Assembly: GCA_016209865.1 (NCBI GenBank)
Contig: JACQVL010000353.1
Location: 1-27,890, forward strand
Length of the DNA: 27,890 nucleotides
Origin: Candidatus Latescibacterota bacterium
Lineage (GTDB): Bacteria; JAAXHH01; JACQVL01
Reading direction: 5' to 3'
Each line of letters opens with the position of its first letter. The first letter of the stretch is position 1. The position numbers and the translations under genes are program-made. The notes below the pieces were generated by a model. It ran no database searches and was not told the DNA's origin. It saw only the letters and a list, made by a program, of their open reading frames with translations. This document shows, piece after piece, positions 1-7,192 of this stretch.

Positions 1-1005
1 CCGCTCGTCGGGCTTGACGTCGGGACGAGCGCGGTGAAGGTCGTCCAGACGCAGGAGATCGACGGCCGGAAGATGGTCATCCACGCGGCGAAGGCGGACA
101 TCGAGGATGCGGGCAACGAGGATTCGATCCGGGAGGCGATTCTGTCTGCGCTGAAGGCGTCAGAAGTGCGGGGGAAGCGGGTCTGTTGTTCGACGGCCGG
201 GCCGTCGACGGCCGTCCGGCGGCTGATGCTTCCCCGGATGGCGAAGGATGAACTGCCGGGCGCGGTCTGGTGGGAAGGCGGACAGGTCATCCCGTATGAC
301 ATGGAGGAAGTGTACCACGATTTCGAGACGATCGCCGTCAACGAGAAAGCGTCCTCCCTGGAAGTGTTGTTCGTTGCCGCCCCCAAAGAGTTGATCGACC
401 GGAAGCAGAAGATCGTCGAGAACTGCGGGCTTGAGGTCCGAGTGTTCGATACCGACTCGACCGCGCTGTTGAACGGGTTCATGGCCGGGCCCTCCAAGCC
501 GGAGGGGACGACGTTCGCCGTGATCGACATCGGCGCCAAGTACACCAACTTAGCCATCGGAGCGGACGGCCGGGTGCCGTTCGTCCGGGACATCCTGATC
601 GGCGGGGAGGATTACACGCGCGAGATCATGAACGCGCTCGACGTCACCCGCCCGGAAGCCGAGCGGGTCAAGCGCCGGTTGCGATTCCAGCCGAACCCGG
701 ACGCGGAGCTGGCGACGGTCTCTGTGACGGAGCGCTTAGCGGAAGAAATCATGCTGTCCTTCCAGTACTATGAGAAACGTGAAGAGCGGGGTGAGGGCGC
801 CCGGCCCGAGATCGTGAAGATTTGTGGAGGCACCTCCCAGTTGGTCGGCCTGAAAGGCCGGCTGTCCGTCCTCCTCGACACCAAAGTCGAATCATGGAAT
901 CCCCTGTCTGAGACGATGGAGGGCGGTTTAGGACCGGGACTGCAGGAGTATGAGCACGCATTCGCCGTGGCCGTCGGGCTGGCGATGCGCGAGGAACCGA
1001 TGTAG
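1..1005 (+). CDS. pilM: Type IV pilus assembly protein PilM (5' end outside the window)
   Basis: PilM is the actin-like cytoplasmic ATPase that docks on the N-terminus of PilN and links the pilus alignment complex to the cytoplasm. The frame is open from base 1 and already reads a phosphate-1 loop (GLDVGTSAVKVVQ, residues 4-16 of the visible part), so the true start is a few codons upstream and the GTG at 34 is internal. A second actin-like phosphate motif (FAVIDIGAKYTNLAIG) lies near visible residues 170-185, and an adenosine-side glycine motif (ICGGTSQLVGL) near 275. The 334 visible residues match a nearly full-length PilM of about 350. It is first in a canonical pilMNOPQ order, followed by an unusually long 173-bp gap. 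Identity is from motifs and gene order and is very likely. Confidence 0.93.
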   Translation, partial: PLVGLDVGTSAVKVVQTQEIDGRKMVIHAAKADIEDAGNEDSIREAILSALKASEVRGKRVCCSTAGPSTAVRRLMLPRMAKDELPGAVWWEGGQVIPYDMEEVYHDFETIAVNEKASSLEVLFVAAPKELIDRKQKIVENCGLEVRVFDTDSTALLNGFMAGPSKPEGTTFAVIDIGAKYTNLAIGADGRVPFVRDILIGGEDYTREIMNALDVTRPEAERVKRRLRFQPNPDAELATVSVTERLAEEIMLSFQYYEKREERGEGARPEIVKICGGTSQLVGLKGRLSVLLDTKVESWNPLSETMEGGLGPGLQEYEHAFAVAVGLAMREEPM

Positions 1006-1178
1006 AGGGGCGCCCGAGAAGGTCCCATTCGCCCGCCAGCAACGGGCGGGGTGATGGCCTCGATCACGGTTTCTCGGACACCCTCTCAGAAAATCCCTTG
1101 ACCTCAGTCCGCTCTTTGCGTTTCTTCCCCAATAGCCCAAATTCGACTTGACCTCAACCCACGCGGCGCGTTTTTTCC
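1006..1178 (+). other. pilM-pilN intergenic leader with hairpin and a 10-bp direct repeat
   Basis: pilM and pilN usually abut or overlap; here 173 bp separate them. The gap holds a GC-rich hairpin (CGCCCG at 1030-1035 with CGGGCG at 1043-1048, 7-nt loop) with no T-tract. It also holds the decamer CTTGACCTCA twice, at 1097-1106 and 1147-1156, exactly 50 bp apart. A run of six T directly precedes the pilN ATG and I see no Shine-Dalgarno there. It could be a secondary promoter or attenuation region; function is not established. Confidence 0.4.
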
Positions 1179-1829
1179 ATGTACAATATTAACCTGATTC
1201 ACGAAAAGATTATCCCGGTCCGGAAACAGCGGAAGCGGCTGAGTCTGGTCTCGCTGTATTTCTTGCTCTGGGCGGTGTCTGCCGTCGTCATGGCGTTTTT
1301 CGTCATCACCAACAACGCGCGAATCCAGGAATCGACGAAAGCGGTCCAGACGATCGGCGCCCGAAACGCCCTTCCGTCCAGGCTGACCCGGAACGACGTG
1401 GAGGCGTTGGGCCGGCAGCTCGACGCCTCGGCGATCGTGTTGAAGACGATCCAGCGGCAGACGATACGCTGGGGGCCGAAACTGCGCCTGCTCAGCCGCC
1501 ATCTCCCGAAAGACGCCTGGTTCGATCGGCTCTCCTGCCGGGGAACGCCGCCGGGACAACCCCCGCCCGGCGGCCAGCCGGGGGAACAGCCGCCGGTCCT
1601 GTCTGCGGGAGAATTCATCGTGGAAGGGATGCTCCTCGTCCCTGAAGGGGGGATGGGAACAGCGCCCCTGGAGGAGTATGTGGCCACGTTGCGCGAGGAC
1701 AAGGTCTTCATGACCGGGCTGTCGAAGGTCGACCTTCAGGTCGTCGCGCGGAAGGGGATCGGCCGGCGTGAGGTCGCCCTCTTCAGGCTGATCTGCACGG
1801 TCGCCGAGGGAATCAGGGTTGATACTTAA
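1179..1829 (+). CDS. pilN: Type IV pilus inner-membrane assembly protein PilN
   Basis: PilN is a bitopic inner-membrane protein that binds PilM through a short cytoplasmic N-terminal motif and pairs with PilO in the periplasm. The protein begins MYNINLIHEK, matching the family's INLLP-type PilM-binding motif, followed by a basic stretch and one membrane helix at about residues 21-42. The remaining 170 residues are periplasmic. A Pro/Gly-rich insert at about residues 124-143 (GTPPGQPPPGGQ...) interrupts the ferredoxin-like domain and is not typical. Its last 11 bases overlap pilO, suggesting translational coupling. No good ribosome-binding site is visible, but the conserved N-terminal motif fixes the ATG at 1179. 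Identification rests on motif, topology and gene order. Confidence 0.88.
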   Translation: MYNINLIHEKIIPVRKQRKRLSLVSLYFLLWAVSAVVMAFFVITNNARIQESTKAVQTIGARNALPSRLTRNDVEALGRQLDASAIVLKTIQRQTIRWGPKLRLLSRHLPKDAWFDRLSCRGTPPGQPPPGGQPGEQPPVLSAGEFIVEGMLLVPEGGMGTAPLEEYVATLREDKVFMTGLSKVDLQVVARKGIGRREVALFRLICTVAEGIRVDT

Positions 1830-2409
1830 ACGCTACCTTCCTCCACAGTCATGGACGCTCGTGGCCGTTGCCAGTTACACGGTGGCGATCTCCCTCGCCT
1901 ACCTGCTGCTCCTGCGCCCGCTGTTCGCCAAAGTGGAGCAGGTCAAGGCGGAGAATGCCGTGACAGAAGAGTATCTGATCTTAAAGAATAACGCGACCCG
2001 GCTCTCGATGTTCAAGAGCCGGCTCGCCGTCTTCAACCGCGCGACGACGCTCCGGGCTACCCTCGACTCCCTGGCTGCCCCGGCGGACGTGAAAGTGGTC
2101 TCGGTCGCGCCCGATTCCGCCGCCCAGACGCTCGACGCTGGATTCCTGCTCCAGGGGTTTCAGGTGACGGTCGAGGGGAACTATCATCAGGTCACGAAGC
2201 TCCTCTCCGCACTCGAGCACACGAACAACTATTACCTGCTGACGCGTCTGACGATCGCCCGGACGGACAACCGCTCCGGCCTGGCTCGCGCGCAATTCAT
2301 CCTGCGGGTGTTGACGGTACCGGAACTCAAACGGGAACCGCCCCGGCGCGGGACCGGGTCGAATTCCCCGGAACCGTCCCGCACGGTGACGTCAGTCCGC
2401 AACGGCTGA
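1819..2409 (+). CDS. pilO: Type IV pilus inner-membrane assembly protein PilO
   Basis: PilO forms a periplasmic heterodimer with PilN that aligns the inner-membrane motor with the secretin. The 196-residue protein has a short cytoplasmic tail, one membrane helix (about residues 13-32), a coiled-coil-like stretch (about 35-60) and a C-terminal alpha/beta domain ending near residue 170, followed by a polar tail. The start is TTG at 1819, preceded by GAGGG at 1806-1810 with 8-nt spacing and overlapping the end of pilN. That overlap and ribosome-binding site decide the start. Primary sequence conservation is low across this family, so the call leans on size, topology and its place in the operon. 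Confidence 0.85.
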   Translation: MILKRYLPPQSWTLVAVASYTVAISLAYLLLLRPLFAKVEQVKAENAVTEEYLILKNNATRLSMFKSRLAVFNRATTLRATLDSLAAPADVKVVSVAPDSAAQTLDAGFLLQGFQVTVEGNYHQVTKLLSALEHTNNYYLLTRLTIARTDNRSGLARAQFILRVLTVPELKREPPRRGTGSNSPEPSRTVTSVRNG

Positions 2410-2423
2410 AGAGGGTGATTGGC

Positions 2424-2975
2424 ATGAACAGGCTCCTGAAAAAGCTCATCATGGCTCTGCTCGTCCCCGTGATTTATTACTTCATCTACACCCAGCTCAT
2501 GCCCAACCCGGCGTCCGGGTCCGGGGCCGGACCGGGCGTACTGTCGTTCCTCCCCGTAGTGGGGAAACTGCTCGGCAAGAACATGCCGGCTGGGGCCGCC
2601 GACTCGACGGCTTCTCAGGCGGCCTCGTTGGCCGAACTCTCCCGCCTGCTCGGCCGGGCCACGGCGGATACGAGTGACACCCTGGCCGCGGATGGCAAAG
2701 GCAAACGGGAACGCGACCCGATGATCCCGATGATCCCGGCTGACGCGCAGAGCCGCACCATCCTGGCCCGCGCGCCCGCCGCGCCGACCAAGTTTCCCAT
2801 TACCCGATCCGACATCACGGGAATCTTCTGGGACGAGAAAAACCCCATCGTCCTGATGTGGCGGAAACCCTACCAGGTGGGCGCTGAGGTTCGCGGAGCG
2901 AGGATCACCGCCATCAACCGGACGAGCGTGATGTTCACCTGGCAAGGCCAGACGATCACAGTCAAACTGAAGTAG
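2424..2975 (+). CDS. pilP: PilP/GspC-like type IV pilus assembly protein
   Basis: PilP normally bridges the PilN/PilO pair and the periplasmic domains of the PilQ secretin. This 183-residue protein has an N-terminal membrane helix (about residues 8-25), a long low-complexity linker, an RDPM motif (compare the RDPF seen in PilP proteins) and a C-terminal beta domain of about 50 residues (ITGIFWDEKNPIVLMW...) like the homology region of PilP/GspC. No lipobox Cys is present, so it is anchored by a helix rather than a lipid, as in GspC. The ATG at 2424 is chosen because GAGG at 2411-2414 sits 9 nt upstream; a GTG at 2415 would overlap that site. Start 14 nt after pilO indicates one operon. Confidence 0.8.
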   Translation: MNRLLKKLIMALLVPVIYYFIYTQLMPNPASGSGAGPGVLSFLPVVGKLLGKNMPAGAADSTASQAASLAELSRLLGRATADTSDTLAADGKGKRERDPMIPMIPADAQSRTILARAPAAPTKFPITRSDITGIFWDEKNPIVLMWRKPYQVGAEVRGARITAINRTSVMFTWQGQTITVKLK

Positions 2976-2980
2976 CAGGG

Positions 2981-3015
2981 AGTCGGTAATCGGTGGTCGG
3001 TGGTCAGTGGTCGGT
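2981..3015 (+). repeat. Heptad array, five GGTCGGT-type units
   Basis: Five exact 7-bp registers (AGTCGGT, AATCGGT, GGTCGGT, GGTCAGT, GGTCGGT) followed by AAAAT. The array sits inside the pil operon, 5 bp after the pilP stop and upstream of the pilQ ribosome-binding site, so it is transcribed. Confidence 0.9.
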
Positions 3016-3052
3016 AAAATTCAGATAAGGCCCTCTCTCTCAGGAACGTCGC

Positions 3053-4357
3053 ATGGCTCATACCTTACGCCGTCTGCTCCTCGTCCTCGTCGCTCTCCAG
3101 ATTCCCGTGCGCATCGCCGCCCAACAACTGGCCCCTCCTTCTCCGGCGTCCCTGGGAACGATTACCGCCAGCATGGAAGCCCTCCCGTTAGCGGACGCCA
3201 TGCAGGTGTTCGCCCTCAAGATCGGGGTCAACATCCTCATCCAGCCCGGCCTTGAGGATAAGAAGATCTCCGCCCAGTTGGGCGAACTCCCGGTTCTGGA
3301 GGCGTTCGAGGCGATCCTGCGCGCCAATGGCTTCTGGTATGAGGTCAACCCGACCGGCAACGTCTACCTGATCAAACAAGCGGACGTGTCGTTCTCCGGA
3401 CGGGTGACCGAACGGATTCCGATCCTGTTCGGGGAACCCAGACCCCTGGAAGAGGTCGTCAAGAAAGGGACGGCGGGGAGTGGCAGTTACTTCATCGACG
3501 AACGGACGAACAGCTTTATCGTGACCGACACCCCGGCCCGGATCGCCGACATCCGGCAGGTCATCACCGCCTTAGATGTCCCGGCCCCCCAGGTGTTGAT
3601 CGAGGTGGAAATCGCCTCTATCGACCGGACGGCCAACCGGCAACTGGGCATTAGCTGGGACTTCCTGGGGCAGATCGACGCCGACTCTCCGGTCGGCTCG
3701 GCGATCGGGACATCGATGTTCGATAACAAGGAAGGCAAATTCAAACTCACGTTCGGCAAATTCGTGTCCAGCGTCGGCCAGAAAGACCTGCGAGTGACAC
3801 TCGAAGCGCTCGAACGGAACGGCCTCGTCGACATCCTGGCCAGCCCACGGCTCATGACGGTCAACCGGAGGGCTGCGTCGATCAAAATCATCGATAACAT
3901 CGCCGTCGGCACCCGCATTTCACAGAGCGCCAGCGGCCTCGGCCAATCGATCACGGAGCCGATCTACAAAGATGTCGGGGTCACCCTCGACGTGACCCCG
4001 TACGTGGCCGGAGACAGCCTGGTCGTCATGGACATCACGCCGACGGTCAGTTCCGCCCAGAAGTCCCCATTCTTCCCCGCCCTGGCGGTTGACACTCAGC
4101 AACGCACGGCTCAGACCAGGGTCATGGCGAAGAATAACCAGACGATCGTCATCGGCGGGCTCCTGCAGACGAACAAGACGAGCCAGGTCACCCGCGTCCC
4201 ACTGCTCGGCCATATCCCTCTCCTCGGCTATTTCTTCCGTCAATCGACCTCCGACATACGCAAGAGCGAGGTCATCGTCTTCATCACCCCGCGCATCATC
4301 ACTACGACCAACATCGATTCGTTGAGGAAGCCGCCGGAACCGGAGAAGAAAGAGTGA
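3053..4357 (+). CDS. pilQ: Type IV pilus secretin PilQ (short form)
   Basis: PilQ is the outer-membrane multimeric channel through which the pilus exits. The 434-residue protein has a Sec signal peptide (residues 1 to about 23, cleavage near AAQ), an STN/N0-like domain (about 35-105, with a VNILIQPGLEDKKIS core), a NolW/N1-like domain (about 115-180, with the FIVTDTPARIADI motif) and the C-terminal secretin domain (about 200-420). The latter includes PLLGHIPLLGYFFR and the final VIVFITPRII strand. It lacks the N-terminal AMIN domains of long PilQ proteins. The start ATG has AGGA at 3042-3045, 7 nt upstream. It closes the pil operon and converges with mtgA. Confidence 0.93.
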   Translation: MAHTLRRLLLVLVALQIPVRIAAQQLAPPSPASLGTITASMEALPLADAMQVFALKIGVNILIQPGLEDKKISAQLGELPVLEAFEAILRANGFWYEVNPTGNVYLIKQADVSFSGRVTERIPILFGEPRPLEEVVKKGTAGSGSYFIDERTNSFIVTDTPARIADIRQVITALDVPAPQVLIEVEIASIDRTANRQLGISWDFLGQIDADSPVGSAIGTSMFDNKEGKFKLTFGKFVSSVGQKDLRVTLEALERNGLVDILASPRLMTVNRRAASIKIIDNIAVGTRISQSASGLGQSITEPIYKDVGVTLDVTPYVAGDSLVVMDITPTVSSAQKSPFFPALAVDTQQRTAQTRVMAKNNQTIVIGGLLQTNKTSQVTRVPLLGHIPLLGYFFRQSTSDIRKSEVIVFITPRIITTTNIDSLRKPPEPEKKE

Positions 4358-4444
4358 TGAACGATGAATGGAAATCCCTTTCAGATGTCATTCCCGCGCA
4401 AGCGGGGAATCCACGATTTTTCTCGTCACTCGTCACTGGTCACT
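4354..4444. repeat. Composite repeat: heptads, ATTCCC/GGGAAT palindrome, heptads
   Basis: Two heptads (GTGATGA, ACGATGA) begin on the pilQ stop codon at 4354-4367. A palindrome of the ATTCCC-N9-GGGAAT type lies at 4390-4410, followed by three heptads (CGTCACT, CGTCACT, GGTCACT) at 4424-4444 that encode the last residues and stop codon of mtgA on the other strand. The stretch 4387-4444 recurs almost intact at 7115-7171. Confidence 0.85.
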
Positions 4445-5251
4445 GCTCTTCTCCGTGCTGTCAGGCGCGGCGGGTGTCTCGGTAGGGGGTGCTTCCTCTG
4501 TCCCGAACTCCGACAGGCTGTCGGCGGGTATGGTGACAGGCGGGCGCGTCGACGGATCGCTACGAGCGCCGTACCATTCCAGCCGTTTGAGGATCAGGCT
4601 CTGGCGCCAACGTAAGCCCCGCGTCGGACGGGCGGGGTTCGTGTGCAGGGGGTTGGGGATGGTGGCGGCCAGGAGCGCGGCTTCGTCGAGGGAGAGGGCA
4701 GACGCCGATTTCCCGAAATAGACGCGAGACGCGGCTTCCACCCCATAAATCCCGTCGCCGAACTCGATCACGTTGAGGTACAGCTCGAAGATGCGCCCCT
4801 TCGACAACTCGCCCTCCAGCCGGCGGGCGATGAGGAGTTCTTTGAGCTTGCGGATGGGACTCTTCGAGGGGGACAGGTACAGGTTCTTGGCGAGCTGCTG
4901 GGTGATCGTGCTCGCCCCGCGAGCGAACCGCCTCTTCTGCCAGTTCTCCCGGAACGCTGCCCTGATCTCCTCGGCATCGAACCCGTGATGGCTGAAAAAA
5001 TTGATGTCCTCGCCGACGAGCACCGCGTTCTTCAGGGACGGGGAAATCCGGGCATAGGCCACCCAGGATTGCACGCGTCGAGGCTGCCGGCCGGCCTGTC
5101 GCGTTTCCTCAGTTCGAATCTCCATCAACGCGGTCGTTTCTGGGTTCTTCTCCTTGAGGACGGACACGTTCGGCAGCGTGGCGTACTCGATCAGCAGATA
5201 GAGGATGAATAGACCAGCGAGCCAGACAGCGATGCGGCGGGGACGAGTCAT
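4433..5251 (-). CDS. mtgA: Monofunctional biosynthetic peptidoglycan glycosyltransferase
   Basis: A GT51-family enzyme that polymerises lipid II into glycan strands at the periplasmic face of the inner membrane. It has one N-terminal membrane anchor (about residues 9-25) and then the GT51 domain. The catalytic Glu81 is in GEDINFFSHHGFD, followed by GASTITQQLAKNL (112-124), KELLIARRLE (137-146, second conserved Glu) and FELYLN. There is no transpeptidase domain, which makes it MtgA rather than a class A PBP. At 272 residues it is slightly long because of a Pro/Thr/Glu-rich C-terminal tail. The start ATG at 5251 is chosen because the anchor follows directly; the longer frame encodes only intergenic sequence. 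The last residues (SDQ-stop) are written in a heptad repeat. Confidence 0.92.
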   Translation of the reverse strand: MTRPRRIAVWLAGLFILYLLIEYATLPNVSVLKEKNPETTALMEIRTEETRQAGRQPRRVQSWVAYARISPSLKNAVLVGEDINFFSHHGFDAEEIRAAFRENWQKRRFARGASTITQQLAKNLYLSPSKSPIRKLKELLIARRLEGELSKGRIFELYLNVIEFGDGIYGVEAASRVYFGKSASALSLDEAALLAATIPNPLHTNPARPTRGLRWRQSLILKRLEWYGARSDPSTRPPVTIPADSLSEFGTEEAPPTETPAAPDSTEKSSDQ

Positions 5252-5317
5252 GGTGATGTATGGTAGGGGCGTGGGTTGTCCACGGCAAGAGAAAAATCGG
5301 TCAGGTCTGATTAATGA

Positions 5318-5347
5318 TTGACAGTGATACTTCATCTGTATTATAGT
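5318..5347 (+). promoter_or_regulatory. Predicted sigma-70 promoter of hisB
   Basis: TTGACA at 5318-5323 and TATAGT at 5342-5347, 18-bp spacer. Transcription would start in the heptad array that follows directly. Confidence 0.5.
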
Positions 5348-5368
5348 GGTCGGTGGTCGGTGATCGGT
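5348..5368 (+). repeat. Heptad array, three GGTCGGT-type units, hisB leader
   Basis: GGTCGGT, GGTCGGT, GATCGGT followed by AAAGG. It begins on the base after the predicted -10 box and ends next to the hisB ribosome-binding site, so it makes up nearly the whole predicted hisB leader. Confidence 0.88.
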
Positions 5369-5382
5369 AAAGGATGGGAACT

Positions 5383-5967
5383 GTGCGAACGGCGACGGTG
5401 CACCGCGCAACTCAAGAGACGCAGATCGACCTGACGCTGAACCTCGACGGGACGGGTGTGTTCACCGGGTCGACCGACATCGGCTTCTTCGACCATCTGC
5501 TCGCCGCGCTGACGAAACACGCGGGGTTCGACCTGACGCTGGCCTGCCGGGGTGACCTTCACATCGATGACCACCATACGGTCGAGGATGTAGGGATCTG
5601 CTTCGGACAGGCGTTCGCTCAGGCGGTGGGGGATAAATCCGGGATCGCCCGGTTCGGCTCCAGCCACGTCCCGCTCGACGAGGCGCTCGTCCGGGCGGTT
5701 GTGGACGTCAGCGGCCGGTCGTTCCTGTCGTTCGACGTGGCGTACAGCCGGCCCGACGTCGGCCGCCTCAGCACCGAACTGGTGCGCGAATTCTTCAAGG
5801 CGTTCGTCGACCATGCCCGGATCACCCTCCACCTGACCTTGCTCTCCGGCACGAACGCGCATCACCAGGTCGAGGCCACCTTCAAGGCGGCGGCGCGGGC
5901 GCTCCGGCAGGCGGTGGAGTTCGACCCGCGCGTGTCGGGTGTGCCGTCGACGAAGGGGACGCTCTGA
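5383..5967 (+). CDS. hisB: Imidazoleglycerol-phosphate dehydratase
   Basis: Catalyses dehydration of imidazole glycerol phosphate to imidazole acetol phosphate in histidine synthesis. It is a Mn-dependent cytoplasmic enzyme. The 194 residues match a monofunctional IGPD. The two family signatures are present: FFDHLLAALTKHAGFDL with DDHHTVED (about residues 36-69) and the mirrored NAHHQVEA near residue 160, whose histidines and glutamates bind the two metals. GTG at 5383 is preferred because AAAGGA at 5369-5374 is 8 nt upstream and the product then begins MRTATVHRATQET, the usual IGPD start; an ATG at 5374 would overlap that site. No other his gene is in the window, so it is separated from any his operon. 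Confidence 0.96.
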   Translation: MRTATVHRATQETQIDLTLNLDGTGVFTGSTDIGFFDHLLAALTKHAGFDLTLACRGDLHIDDHHTVEDVGICFGQAFAQAVGDKSGIARFGSSHVPLDEALVRAVVDVSGRSFLSFDVAYSRPDVGRLSTELVREFFKAFVDHARITLHLTLLSGTNAHHQVEATFKAAARALRQAVEFDPRVSGVPSTKGTL

Positions 5968-5985
5968 AAAGAGGGAAGGCTCCGC

Positions 5986-7029
5986 ATGCATCTCGACGCT
6001 CTGGATACGCCGGCCGTCATCGCCGACCTGGCCGTCATGGAGCGGAACATCGCCATGATGGCCGCGCACTGCCGCGAGGTCGGGATTCCGCTTCGGGTCC
6101 ACACGAAGAGCCACAAGATTCCCGAGATTGCCCACAAACAGCTTGCCGCCGGGGCGATCGGGATCGCCTGCCAGAAGCTCGGCGAGGCGGAAGTCATGGT
6201 GGCGGCCGGGGTCACGGACATCCTCATCCCCTACAACATCGTCGGGCCGCTCAAGGTCGAACGGCTCACCCGCCTGGCGAAACGGGCGACGATCACCGTC
6301 GCGGTCGATTCTGAGGACACCGCCCGTGGAATCTCCGACCGGGCGCGTGCGGACGGGTGTACCGTCCGGGTGATCGTCGAGCTCGACATCGGGACGAAGC
6401 GGTGCGGCGTCCAATCCCCTGAAGCGGCGCTGGCGTTGGCGAAGACGGTCGTGGAGATGCCCGGACTGGAGTTCATCGGATTGATGCTCTACCCGAGCCG
6501 GCTCGAAGCCAGGCCGTTCCTGGAGCGCACGCTGGAGCTGCTCGGCGCGGCGGGCATTCCCGTCCGGATGATCAGCGGGGGCGGGACGGGCGCGGAGGCG
6601 GCCTCGAAGCAGCTCGGCTGCACCGAGACCCGGAGCGGGTCGTATATCTGGGAGGGGATGACGCGGATCGGCGGGTCGGCGATGCTCAACCCGGAACGGT
6701 GCGCGGGCCGGGTGGTCGTCACCGTCGTGAGCCTCCCGACGGCGGACCGGATCATCATCGACGGAGGGATGAAGACGTTCGCCAGCTATCCGCCCACCCC
6801 GTACGGTCACATCATCGAACACCCGGACGCGCACATCTACGGGATGTCGGTCGAACACGGCCATGTGGACGTCAGCGGGTGTTCGCACCGGTTCCGGGTC
6901 GGCGAGCGGCTGTCCGTCATTCCCCTCCACCAGGAGATGACCCTCAACCTGCACGACGAACTCGTCGGCGTCCGGGACGGCATAGTCGAGGCCATCTGGC
7001 CGGTGGCAGGACGGGGGAAGGTGAGATAA
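5986..7029 (+). CDS. PLP-dependent D-threonine aldolase / D-serine dehydratase-type enzyme
   Basis: A fold-type III (alanine racemase-like) PLP enzyme of the DSD1/low-specificity D-threonine aldolase family, which cleaves D-3-hydroxy amino acids or deaminates D-serine in the cytoplasm. An N-terminal TIM barrel carries RVHTKSHKIPE, with Lys41 as likely Schiff-base residue, and a phosphate-binding SGGGTGAE at 197-204. The C-terminal beta domain carries the metal site. As I recall the family, D-serine dehydratases use His-x-Cys there and D-threonine aldolases His-x-Asp; this protein has His315-x-Glu317. That argues against a standard dehydratase and for an aldolase-like variant. A GAGGGAAGG ribosome-binding site precedes the ATG, 18 nt after hisB, so it is probably co-transcribed. 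Exact substrate is unknown. Confidence 0.85.
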   Translation: MHLDALDTPAVIADLAVMERNIAMMAAHCREVGIPLRVHTKSHKIPEIAHKQLAAGAIGIACQKLGEAEVMVAAGVTDILIPYNIVGPLKVERLTRLAKRATITVAVDSEDTARGISDRARADGCTVRVIVELDIGTKRCGVQSPEAALALAKTVVEMPGLEFIGLMLYPSRLEARPFLERTLELLGAAGIPVRMISGGGTGAEAASKQLGCTETRSGSYIWEGMTRIGGSAMLNPERCAGRVVVTVVSLPTADRIIIDGGMKTFASYPPTPYGHIIEHPDAHIYGMSVEHGHVDVSGCSHRFRVGERLSVIPLHQEMTLNLHDELVGVRDGIVEAIWPVAGRGKVR

Positions 7030-7033
7030 CTGC

Positions 7034-7171
7034 AGTGACGAGTGACCAGTGACGAGTAAGACACAAACTAATCCTGATGCTTTGTGACGATGGTGCCTAA
7101 TGGTGTCTCACGTTGTCATTCCCGCGCAGGCGGGAATCCATGCTGTTTCTCGTCACTCGTCACTGGTCACT
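7034..7171. repeat. Inverted heptad arrays flanking an ATTCCC-N8-GGGAAT palindrome
   Basis: AGTGACG-type heptads at 7034-7054 and CGTCACT-type heptads at 7151-7171 are inverted copies; 7041-7057 pairs perfectly with 7155-7171 over 17 bp. Between them, at 7118-7137, is a perfect ATTCCC-N8-GGGAAT palindrome, the same layout as the neisserial dRS3 repeat. Read in frame this gives the familiar spurious peptide VIPAQAGIH. Confidence 0.88.
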
Positions 7172-7192
7172 GATTTTACAGGATCACCATCC

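Noticed and set aside
2981-3015. CRISPR-like array
   Set aside because: Units are contiguous 7-mers without spacers, and no cas gene is in the window.
4364-4721. Two + strand frames starting in the repeat after pilQ
   Set aside because: They begin by translating the palindromic repeat (giving SFPRKRGI-type peptides, a known artefact) and then run antisense through mtgA.
5340-5345. Perfect TATAAT on the minus strand as a promoter for mtgA
   Set aside because: No acceptable -35 box lies 16-18 bp upstream; those bases are heptad repeat sequence. The + strand reading as the hisB promoter fits better.
5341-6954. A 537-codon open frame on the minus strand opposite hisB and the PLP enzyme
   Set aside because: It is a shadow of two well-supported genes on the + strand; its product is Arg/Asp/His-rich low-complexity sequence with no recognisable motif, typical of antisense frames in GC-rich DNA.
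7100-7192. N-terminal extension of the cation exporter
   Set aside because: It encodes VIPAQAGIH and RHSSLVT, i.e. translated palindrome and heptad repeats; the ATG at 7193 has its own ribosome-binding site.
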